A stretch of DNA of 11,860 bases from positions 1 to 11,860 of the forward strand of contig JBPCWZ010000124.1 in the NCBI GenBank assembly GCA_051009015.1, in the 5' to 3' direction. Shown here in pieces: positions 6,342 through 11,860 of this stretch. Both the position numbers and the translations under genes were made by a program. This DNA is from JAHRAH01 sp051009015 (GTDB lineage Bacteria; Pseudomonadota; Gammaproteobacteria; Tethybacterales; Persebacteraceae). The notes beneath the pieces are model-generated. The model was not told the origin of the DNA. It did no database searches and saw only the letters and a program-made list of their open reading frames with translations. Every line of letters starts with the position of its first letter. Position 1 is the stretch's first letter.

Positions 6342-6803
6342 ATGTCCGACAAGCATCCCGTACCGGCTGACAACAGCGGCGAAGTGGATGCGATTCCGAC
6401 AGCCGAACGAAAGCCGCCGATTCCTATTGCCCACTGGAGCGGCCCCTTGCCTCCGCCGAGCGTTTTTAATCATTACAACGCCGAGGTTCAGAGTGCCATC
6501 ATTGGTGCGTTCAAGGCGGAAAACAACCACCGCCACAAAAACCAAAGCAAGCAGGTGGATGCCCAAATCACGCGCGGCAACCGCAGGCAGCATTATTCGT
6601 TCATTGTCGTTATGGCATCGCTTGCGGTGTCCGGCGGTTTGGTTTATAGCGGGCGCGATTGGGGCGCGTTCATTATGCTCGGCATCATCCCCGTCGTTGT
6701 ACCTCAAATTAAAGATATTCTGGAAGCATGGAAAGCGTTTTTTGGTGGCGGCAGAAAAAACGATGATGGCAAGCAACATAACAGCAATGGGCACTCCGAT
6801 TGA
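6342..6803 (+). CDS. DUF2335-type predicted membrane protein
   Basis: 153 residues. The motif HWSGPLPPPSVFNHYN (31-46), followed by a helix containing ENNHRHKNQSKQ and by RRQHY, matches my memory of DUF2335 proteins (SGPLPPPE..L..YE, then a HR-containing helix, then two membrane segments). Two hydrophobic segments follow, about 86-103 (FIVVMASLAVSGGLVY) and 107-123 (WGAFIMLGIIPVVVPQI), and a Gly/Asn/His-rich polar tail ends the protein. Function of the family is not established. ATG 6342 is chosen because it sits directly after the previous stop and the homology starts well downstream; the in-frame ATG 6288 lies inside the preceding gene. No Shine-Dalgarno is visible, in keeping with translational coupling. 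Confidence 0.8.
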   Translation: MSDKHPVPADNSGEVDAIPTAERKPPIPIAHWSGPLPPPSVFNHYNAEVQSAIIGAFKAENNHRHKNQSKQVDAQITRGNRRQHYSFIVVMASLAVSGGLVYSGRDWGAFIMLGIIPVVVPQIKDILEAWKAFFGGGRKNDDGKQHNSNGHSD

Positions 6804-6809
6804 TAAAAT

Positions 6810-6841
6810 TTTGGTATAATCGGGCAAAAGGAGATAACGCA
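6810..6841 (+). promoter_or_regulatory. Promoter/RBS cassette, copy 2
   Basis: Identical over 32 bp to 6049-6080: extended -10 (TATAAT at 6815-6820) and AGGAG (6829-6833), with ATG 6843 in the same relative position. It begins six bases after the DUF2335 gene stop. It would drive the RDD gene and, beyond it, sucD. Together the two copies flank the small-protein and DUF2335 genes as direct repeats 761 bp apart. Confidence 0.65.
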
Positions 6842-6842
6842 A

Positions 6843-7418
6843 ATGGCGGAAACGACAAATACGGCAAACGCCGATATCGGCGCGGCGAATGCCGGGCATC
6901 CCGCGCCGGTTGATGGCGGCGGCTTGTCCGAAGGCGCGGGCGGCGATTTGGAAAACCGGCAATATGTCGGCTTTTGGGCGCGGCTCGGCGCGGCTCTTAT
7001 AGACACCATTGTTGTGCATTTGCCGGTGGGGCTTGTCATGATTTTGCTTATTTACGGGACGGATATAGATGCCATTCCTGCTAATGTATCGGTGCGCGAC
7101 CTTCCCATTTTTATCGCCCATGGCATTGTGGAAATCGCCTTTTGGCGGTGGAAAGGCGCAACGCCGGGGAAGATGGTGATTGGCGCGAAAATCGTGGATG
7201 AAAAAACCGGCGAATTGCCGTCCGTATTCCAGTGCATACGCAGATATGCTATCTTTTTTATTGGTGTGGCGGCACCGGCATTTACATCAAATTTGCTTCC
7301 GATATATTCTGCGGTGCTTGCCTCCTGTGTGATGGTTGCTATCAGCAAAAAGAAGCAAGGATTGCATGACGGGTTGGCGGGCACCGTCGTCATCAAAGTG
7401 CCGAAAAAGCAACAATGA
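6843..7418 (+). CDS. RDD family membrane protein
   Basis: 191 residues. After a polar, Gly/Ala-rich cytoplasmic N-terminus of about 40 residues comes the RDD signature: VGFWARLGAALIDTIVV with Arg47 and Asp54, then FWRWKGATPGKMVIGAKIVD and, near the end, KKKQGLHDGLAGTVVIK. Hydrophobic segments are at about 50-70, 88-102 and 133-165. RDD proteins are small integral membrane proteins; some have been proposed as transporters, and no substrate can be inferred here. The first codons repeat the GCCGATATCGGCGCG stretch of the small protein gene (6870-6884 versus 6100-6114). Translation starts behind the second copy of the promoter/RBS cassette. The stop overlaps the sucD start (ATGA at 7415-7418), so RDD and SucD are translationally coupled, an unusual tie between a membrane protein and a TCA-cycle subunit. 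Confidence 0.88.
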   Translation: MAETTNTANADIGAANAGHPAPVDGGGLSEGAGGDLENRQYVGFWARLGAALIDTIVVHLPVGLVMILLIYGTDIDAIPANVSVRDLPIFIAHGIVEIAFWRWKGATPGKMVIGAKIVDEKTGELPSVFQCIRRYAIFFIGVAAPAFTSNLLPIYSAVLASCVMVAISKKKQGLHDGLAGTVVIKVPKKQQ

Positions 7419-8296
7419 GCATTCTAATAAACAAAAACACGCGGGTTATTACGCAGGGGATGACCGGCAAGACCGGGCGGTTTCATACCGTCCATTGCCG
7501 CGAATATGCCGAAGGCAAAACTTGTTATGTCGCCGGTGTTACGCCCGGCAAGGGCGGCGAGGTTTTTGACGATGTGCCGATATTTAACACCGTGCGCGAA
7601 GCCAAAGATGCTACCGGGGCTACGGCATCGGTCATTTATGTTCCGCCGCCGTTTGCGGCAAAGGCGATTGAAGAAGCGGTTGCCGCCGAGTTGGATTTGG
7701 TAATATGCATTACCGAAGGCGTGCCGGTGCGCGATATGATTCGCGTCCGCAGCATTATGCGCGATGTCAAAACCGTGCTGGTCGGACCAAACTGCCCGGG
7801 CGTCATTACGCCGGATGAGATAAAGACAGGCATTATGCCCGGCTACATACACAAAAAAGGCGGCATCGGCGTTGTGTCGCGTTCCGGCACGCTTACTTAT
7901 GAAGCGGTGCATCAATTGACGGCGCTGGGTTTGGGGCAATCCACCTGCGTCGGCATCGGCGGCGACCCCGTCAATGGCTTGAAGCATCGCGATGTTTTGG
8001 AGTTGTTTGAAAAAGACCGGGACACCATCGCCGCGGTAATGGTCGGCGAGATAGGCGGCAGTGATGAAGAAGAAGCCGCACAATGGGCGCGCGATAATAT
8101 GACAAAACCGGTTGTCGGTTTTATCGCCGGCATTACCGCCCCGCCGGGAAAAAGAATGGGGCATGCCGGGGCTATCATCTCCGGCGGCAGCGGCGCGGCA
8201 AGCGACAAAATAGCGGCATTGGAATCCTGCGGCATTCCGACAACAAAAAATCCGGCGCATATCGGCGCATTATTGCAAAGCGCGCTCAAAGGGTAG
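7415..8296 (+). CDS. sucD: Succinyl-CoA synthetase alpha subunit
   Basis: 293 residues (E. coli 289). It carries the CoA-binding site and the phosphorylated histidine. Visible motifs: a CoA-binding Rossmann fold with ITQGMTGKTGRFHT (12-25) and VAGVTPGKGG (39-48); ITEGVPVRDM; VGPNCPGVITP (123-133); VVSRSGTLTYEAV; and MGHAGAIISGGSGAASDK, in which His250 aligns with the active-site phosphohistidine of E. coli SucD (His246). It is complete. The start overlaps the RDD gene stop by four bases, and there is no separate Shine-Dalgarno, so expression depends on translation of the RDD gene. Its dimer partner sucC ends 1.37 kb upstream. Confidence 0.97.
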   Translation: MSILINKNTRVITQGMTGKTGRFHTVHCREYAEGKTCYVAGVTPGKGGEVFDDVPIFNTVREAKDATGATASVIYVPPPFAAKAIEEAVAAELDLVICITEGVPVRDMIRVRSIMRDVKTVLVGPNCPGVITPDEIKTGIMPGYIHKKGGIGVVSRSGTLTYEAVHQLTALGLGQSTCVGIGGDPVNGLKHRDVLELFEKDRDTIAAVMVGEIGGSDEEEAAQWARDNMTKPVVGFIAGITAPPGKRMGHAGAIISGGSGAASDKIAALESCGIPTTKNPAHIGALLQSALKG

Positions 8297-8305
8297 AATC
8301 GGCAA

Positions 8306-8758
8306 ATGGATTTTCCGGTTGAGTGGTGGCATTGGGTTGTTTTGGGCTGCGCGCTGCTGGCGGCGGATGCGCTGCTTATCAATGTGTATTATCTTATCTG
8401 GTTCGGCATCGGCGCGATGATTATCGGGCTGGTGCTGACGATATTCCCGCAGATGTCTTTTGGCGTGCAGTTGATATTGTGGGGCGTTTTGTCGTCATTG
8501 TTGCTGGTGCAGTGGCTTTTTTGGCTGCGTCCGGTTTTCAGCCGCAAGCGCGCCGCCGAAGCCCGGTCGTTATTGCCCGGGCAGGCGGGCAGTGTCGTGC
8601 ATTTCAGCAACGGCGCCGGAGAGTTGCAGTTGCAGCGTCCGGTCGGCGGGCGCGACAGATGGAGTTTTCGTTCCGCAACAAACCATAAGCCGGGCGACAG
8701 GGTTGTCGTCGGGGCGGTTGATGCGGAAGGTAATGTCATAACAAAAGAAGAGGAATAA
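8306..8758 (+). CDS. NfeD-like membrane protein (short form)
   Basis: 150 residues without the ClpP-like protease domain of long NfeD proteins. Hydrophobic segments at about 8-28, 31-48 and 53-73 are followed by a soluble C-terminal OB-fold domain (about 85-150: LLPGQAGSVVHFSNGAGELQLQ, WSFRS, PGDRVVVGAVDAEGNVITKEEE). Short NfeD proteins are normally encoded beside a stomatin/SPFH protein and are thought to help it organise membrane microdomains; that pairing is seen here, with three bases to the next start. No Shine-Dalgarno is seen before ATG 8306. TAGAAT (8294-8299), overlapping the sucD stop, is placed so that a promoter there would start at the A of the ATG. Confidence 0.88.
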   Translation: MDFPVEWWHWVVLGCALLAADALLINVYYLIWFGIGAMIIGLVLTIFPQMSFGVQLILWGVLSSLLLVQWLFWLRPVFSRKRAAEARSLLPGQAGSVVHFSNGAGELQLQRPVGGRDRWSFRSATNHKPGDRVVVGAVDAEGNVITKEEE

Positions 8759-8761
8759 AAA

Positions 8762-9640
8762 ATGCCCGAAGTATTTAACAACCTGCCCGGCTTGCTGCCG
8801 GCGGCTGCCATTTTTATCGTTGTTGCCGTGCTGCTTGTCAAGGGCGTGCGCACGGTGTCGCAAGGCGAGGAATGGGTGGTGGAACGCTTTGGCAAATACC
8901 TGCGCACTTTGCCGCCGGGCTTGTCGTTCATCAACCCTTTGTTTGACCGCGTGGCATATCGCGTGATAACAAAAGACATTGTGCTGGACATTGACAAGCA
9001 GGAAGTCATTACGGCGGATAACGCGGTGATAGCGACAAATGCGGTATCGTTTATCAAAGTTTCCGACCCGGTTTCCTGCGTTTATGGCGTTGTGGATTTT
9101 CGCGTGGCGGTGCGCAATCTGGTGCAAACTTCCCTGCGCTCCATCATCGGCGAGATGACACTGGACGAAGCATTGTCATCGCGCGAGCAAATCAAAACCC
9201 GCCTGCGCGGAATGGTCGCCGAAGAGATGACAAGTTGGGGCATTACGATGAAGACCGTGGAAATCCAAGACATCCAACCTTCCGCATCCATGCAGCAGGC
9301 GATGGAACAGCAAGCGGCGGCGGAGCGCGACCGCAAAGCGATGGTAACAAGAGCGGAAGGCGCGAAGCAATCGGCGATACTGGAAGCCGAAGGGCGGCTG
9401 GAATCGGCAAAGCGCGATGCCGAAGCGGAAGTTACTTTGGCGGAAGCATCCAAAACCGCGATATTACTTGTGAAGGAGACGACAAACGACCCGGCTTTGC
9501 CGCTGGGTTATCTTTTGGGTCAGCGTTATGTTGATGCGATGAAGGCGATGGCGTCGTCGCAAGGCGGCAAGTTTGTTGTCTTGCCGGCGGATTTGCAAGA
9601 AGCGGTGCGCGGCATTTTGGGGCGGCGCGCGGCGTCATAA
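8762..9640 (+). CDS. SPFH/stomatin (band 7) family protein, QmcA-like
   Basis: 292 residues. An N-terminal membrane anchor (about 8-28) is followed by the SPFH domain: VSQGEEWVVERFGKYLRTLPPG, FINPLFDRVAYRVITKDIVLDI, ITADNAVIATNAVSFIKVSDP and LRSIIGEMTLDEALSSRE. Next is a long Ala/Glu-rich coiled coil (about 170-225: QAMEQQAAAERDRKAMVTRAEGAKQSAI and on) and a C-terminal LGQRYVDAM...GGKFVVLPADL segment. Such proteins form large oligomers on the inner membrane and are linked to membrane microdomains and to protease control. Start ATG 8762 has a GAGGA Shine-Dalgarno at 8749-8753. It forms a pair with the nfeD-like gene. Confidence 0.93.
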   Translation: MPEVFNNLPGLLPAAAIFIVVAVLLVKGVRTVSQGEEWVVERFGKYLRTLPPGLSFINPLFDRVAYRVITKDIVLDIDKQEVITADNAVIATNAVSFIKVSDPVSCVYGVVDFRVAVRNLVQTSLRSIIGEMTLDEALSSREQIKTRLRGMVAEEMTSWGITMKTVEIQDIQPSASMQQAMEQQAAAERDRKAMVTRAEGAKQSAILEAEGRLESAKRDAEAEVTLAEASKTAILLVKETTNDPALPLGYLLGQRYVDAMKAMASSQGGKFVVLPADLQEAVRGILGRRAAS

Positions 9641-9646
9641 GAGCGG

Positions 9647-9973
9647 GTGCCGATATACGAATACCGCTGCACTTCCTGCGGCAATGCCGCATCCGAATTA
9701 GAAAAGATAGGCGCGGCGCGGGTTAAGAAATGTCCGGCATGCGGGCGGCGGACTTTCTCCCGATTGGTTTCGGCGGCGGCTTTTCGTCTTAAGGGCGGCG
9801 GCTGGTATGAGACCGATTTTAAGAACAAAGGCAAACCGGCGGCAAAAGCCGACAGCGGCGGCAAAGACGGCGACGGCGCAAAAACACCACCGGCAAAAAA
9901 AGAAAGCAAAGAAAGCGCAAGCAAGGACAGCCAAAAAAGCCCGGCGGCAAAAAGCAAAAGCCCCGCCAAATAA
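9647..9973 (+). CDS. FmdB-type zinc-ribbon protein
   Basis: 108 residues from a GTG start six bases after the stomatin gene stop; the N-terminus PIYEYRCTSCG is the family hallmark and fixes the start. Four cysteines (8, 11, 29, 32) form a CxxC...CxxC zinc ribbon, with KCPACGRRTFSRLVSAAAFRLKGGGWYETDF typical of putative regulatory FmdB family members. The tail after about residue 60 is low-complexity and rich in Lys, Ala and Ser, probably disordered and possibly nucleic-acid binding. Molecular function of these proteins is not established. No good Shine-Dalgarno is seen, so it is probably coupled to the upstream gene. Confidence 0.9.
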   Translation: MPIYEYRCTSCGNAASELEKIGAARVKKCPACGRRTFSRLVSAAAFRLKGGGWYETDFKNKGKPAAKADSGGKDGDGAKTPPAKKESKESASKDSQKSPAAKSKSPAK

Positions 9974-9980
9974 GCACCTG

Positions 9981-9998
9981 ATAACCAATATCGGTTAT
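9981..9998 (+). promoter_or_regulatory. Hairpin over the miaA start codon
   Basis: ATAACC (9981-9986) and GGTTAT (9993-9998) are perfect inverted arms around AATATC. The right arm includes the first two bases of ATG 9997, so in RNA the stem would hide the start codon. No Shine-Dalgarno lies in front. At six base pairs with many A-U pairs it is weak; chance cannot be excluded. Confidence 0.3.
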
Positions 9999-10923
9999 GC
10001 TTAATGCGCTGGCGATAGCGGGCCCGACAGCCAGCGGCAAGAGCGAAATGGCATATCAGGTTGCCGAAGATATCGGCGGCGAAGTGATAAGCGTTGATGC
10101 CGGGGGGGTATATCGGGAGATGGATATCGGCGCGGCAAAACCGCCAAAACAATGGCGGCGGCGCGTGCGTCATCATCTTTTTGATATTCGCAATCCAAAC
10201 GAAAGTTTTGACGCCGGGGCTTTTTGCCGCCTTGCGGTTGCCGCCGCAACCGACATTGCCGCGCGCGGCAAAAAGCCGATATTGGCGGGCGGGACGATGA
10301 TGTATTTTTACGCTTTGCATCGGAGAATGCACAACATTCCCCCGGTGCCCGCCGCCGTGCGCGCGCAAGTGGAAGAAGAGATAAAAGCCAAAGGCGCGGC
10401 GGCGATGCATAATGCATTGACAAAAGCGGACAGCGAAAGCGCGCAACATATCCAAAAAGGCGACAGCCAGCGGATATGCAGGGCTTTGTCGGTTTTGCGC
10501 GCGAGCGGCAAGCGGCTGAGCGAGTGGCAAAAGGCGGCTCGCCCGCCGCCGTTGTTGCGAATGCAAACGGCATTGTTCATTCCGGCGGACAGGGCATTGT
10601 TGCGGCGGCACATTGGCAAAAGGTTGCGGCGGATGTTTGCCGATGGTTTGGCGGAAGAGACGCAAGCGGTAATGCAAAAATGGCAACTGCAGCCGAATGC
10701 GCAGAGTTTAAGATTGGCGGGTTATCGTCAGGCGGCGGACTTTGCAAGCGGAAAGATGACGGAAGAAGAAATGCATGAGCGCGCTTATTTTGCCACTTGT
10801 CAATTGGCAAAGCGTCAGTTGGCAAGGTTGCGCGCATGGCAAAACCCGAACATTGTTTTGGATCCTTTCGCCGCCGATGCGCGCGGGCGGCTTTTGGCTT
10901 TTGCCGATAATAACCAAAAGTAA
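9997..10923 (+). CDS. miaA: tRNA dimethylallyltransferase
   Basis: 308 residues. MiaA transfers a dimethylallyl group to N6 of A37 in tRNAs reading UNN codons. The P-loop GPTASGKS (9-16) is intact. Asp34 and Thr100 (in GGTMMYF, 98-104) match the proposed catalytic Asp and Thr of characterised MiaA. Other family marks: YREMDIGAAKP, HHLFDIRNP, RAL(S)V, LAGYRQ and CQLAKRQLARLRAW. The usual DSxxVYR motif reads DAGGVYR here, encoded by a run of seven G (10102-10108); Ser to Ala is the odd change. The gene is last in the rightward run and starts 23 bases after the zinc-ribbon gene. hfq, its common neighbour in Gammaproteobacteria, is not next to it. Confidence 0.95.
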   Translation: MLNALAIAGPTASGKSEMAYQVAEDIGGEVISVDAGGVYREMDIGAAKPPKQWRRRVRHHLFDIRNPNESFDAGAFCRLAVAAATDIAARGKKPILAGGTMMYFYALHRRMHNIPPVPAAVRAQVEEEIKAKGAAAMHNALTKADSESAQHIQKGDSQRICRALSVLRASGKRLSEWQKAARPPPLLRMQTALFIPADRALLRRHIGKRLRRMFADGLAEETQAVMQKWQLQPNAQSLRLAGYRQAADFASGKMTEEEMHERAYFATCQLAKRQLARLRAWQNPNIVLDPFAADARGRLLAFADNNQK

Positions 10924-10926
10924 AAA

Positions 10927-11784
10927 CTAAAAATAATGCGGCGGCGGCGGTTTGCCGTCGGCAATCCCCCGAAAAAGCCGGACAAGCGGCGGATGCGAAA
11001 GGCAATCCACATTGGGCGCGCCGCGCCGCGCGCGCAAGTCATCTTCGCCGAGTGTGCGTATTTCTATGGAATATCGCGTAAGCGCGGTTTGGTTGGCGAT
11101 GGAACTATGCAAATGCGCCGACGAAAAGGCTAATAAATCGCCGACATTAATAAGCACCGGCACCGCTTGTTCGTCCGGTTGTTGCAAAGGTTGCGGCGCG
11201 GAAGGGTAAGATACTTTTTGCCCGGGCGCGCATTGTTTTCGGGCGGATAAAAAATCATCAAACCGCCACTGCCCGGTAGTATTTTCCAAAGGACGCGACC
11301 AATAAGACGGATAAAAGCCCATCGTCCGCTTGCGGGCGAGTTGCCAAACGGGCGCCCACCAATTGATTTGCGCCTGCAAAGCCGCGCCCCAGGTATCGCG
11401 ATGGGCATTAACCGCGGAGCGAAAGCCGCCGCCGTGTGTTTTCAGCGGCGGGTTTATGCGCAAGCCAAGTGTATCCCAATACATATCGGCGGTCGGCAAT
11501 CCTATTTCGCGCAATACATCGCCGAAGATGCTTTTGTCATTGTTGAATGTTTTTTGCGCGAGGGCGGCGCGGGCGAGAAACTCCCCGGCATCAAAAGCCC
11601 GATGCGCATGGGGAGGATAAGCCGGAGAAAACGCAACGCGGGCGGCTTTTCTGGCGGCGCGCACAAGCCGCCGCATTGTGCGCAAGTTGCCAAAGCGCAA
11701 CAACTCACCGCCAAAAACACGGCGGCTAACCGGCAGATGCGTCATCGGCGCGGCAACATCGGAAACGGCAATGGTGGCGGTCAT
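10927..11784 (-). CDS. Putative Fe(II)/2-oxoglutarate dioxygenase, phytanoyl-CoA dioxygenase (PhyH) superfamily
   Basis: 285 residues from ATG 11784 (289 if ATG 11796 is used; the latter touches the -10 box). The iron-binding facial triad is visible: NAHRDTW gives His128-x-Asp130, and GDLLAFSSAHLHSSIANQTALTRYSIEIRT gives His226 with Arg237 in the place of the 2-oxoglutarate-binding arginine. INWWAPVW and MGFYPSYWSRPLENTTGQWRFDDFL lie between. The family hydroxylates diverse small molecules; the substrate is unknown. No signal peptide. Codon use matches the neighbours. Its stop is three bases from the miaA stop, convergent, with no visible bidirectional terminator. Confidence 0.75.
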   Translation of the reverse strand: MTATIAVSDVAAPMTHLPVSRRVFGGELLRFGNLRTMRRLVRAARKAARVAFSPAYPPHAHRAFDAGEFLARAALAQKTFNNDKSIFGDVLREIGLPTADMYWDTLGLRINPPLKTHGGGFRSAVNAHRDTWGAALQAQINWWAPVWQLARKRTMGFYPSYWSRPLENTTGQWRFDDFLSARKQCAPGQKVSYPSAPQPLQQPDEQAVPVLINVGDLLAFSSAHLHSSIANQTALTRYSIEIRTLGEDDLRARRGAPNVDCLSHPPLVRLFRGIADGKPPPPHYF

Positions 11785-11796
11785 AACAAGATGCAT

Positions 11797-11824
11797 ATTG
11801 TAAAGAAAAAACACCGGCAAACAA
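11797..11824 (-). promoter_or_regulatory. Promoter of the dioxygenase gene, very short leader
   Basis: On the minus strand TTGTTT (11824-11819), a 16-bp spacer and TACAAT (11802-11797). Predicted start near 11790, about six bases before ATG 11784. No Shine-Dalgarno. A 6-bp inverted repeat, CCGCCG/CGGCGG, lies further upstream at 11831-11852 without a T-run. Confidence 0.35.
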
Positions 11825-11860
11825 CATCCGCCGCCGTTTTATCCCTCGGCGGGCGGAAAT

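Noticed and set aside
9526..10686. 386-residue open frame on the minus strand
   Set aside because: It lies opposite the zinc-ribbon protein and miaA, both clearly recognised; Arg/Ala/His/Pro-rich composition is typical of antisense reading of GC-rich genes.
1..11860. CRISPR array, tRNA, insertion sequence or Neisseria-type uptake sequences
   Set aside because: No spaced direct-repeat array, no cloverleaf or transposase seen, and GCCGTCTGAA was not noticed despite the GCCG-rich composition.

Overview
The window is a compact stretch of GC-rich bacterial chromosome (mid-50s % GC by eye), most likely from a proteobacterium. The main clues are a dimethylglycine/sarcosine-dehydrogenase-like flavoprotein of a kind common in marine Alphaproteobacteria, a DUF2335 membrane protein, and the set sucCD, xseA, miaA and nfeD/stomatin. 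I cannot place it to class. There is no tRNA, rRNA, CRISPR array, transposase or phage gene.

Layout. (1) 1-364: the 5' end of a leftward gene that runs off the window edge. Its apparent start region contains six copies of a 7-bp tandem repeat. A strong leftward promoter (TTGACA-19-TATAAT) lies back to back with the rightward promoter of the next gene. (2) 365-2857: an FAD/folate-type oxidoreductase (DMGDH/SARDH family). (3) 2858-3164: a 307-bp gap with a stable hairpin, two near-consensus DnaA boxes and an AT-rich block. (4) 3165-4703: xseA, with a 39-residue tandem duplication in its helical region. (5) 4882-10923: ten genes on one strand with short gaps: sucC, a small unknown protein, a DUF2335 protein, an RDD protein, sucD, nfeD, a stomatin/SPFH protein, an FmdB-type zinc ribbon and miaA. 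(That is nine named genes after counting; the run holds nine.) (6) 10927-11784: a leftward phytanoyl-CoA-dioxygenase-like gene, convergent with miaA.

How the genes fit together. SucC and SucD form succinyl-CoA synthetase of the TCA cycle. Their genes, normally adjacent, are split here by a three-gene membrane-protein insert. The insert carries two copies of one 32-bp promoter/ribosome-binding-site block, one before the small protein and one before the RDD gene; the similarity continues into both reading frames. NfeD and the SPFH protein are a classic membrane-microdomain pair. MiaA modifies tRNA and XseA is a nuclease subunit; both are housekeeping proteins.

Most notable points: the heptamer repeat in the leftward gene (possible phase-variable locus), the duplicated promoter cassette splitting sucCD, the recurrent placement of -10 boxes so close to ATG that leaderless or near-leaderless mRNAs are predicted, the xseA internal duplication, and a G7 tract in miaA exactly where a conserved motif is altered. 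No clearly new multi-gene system can be demonstrated from sequence alone.
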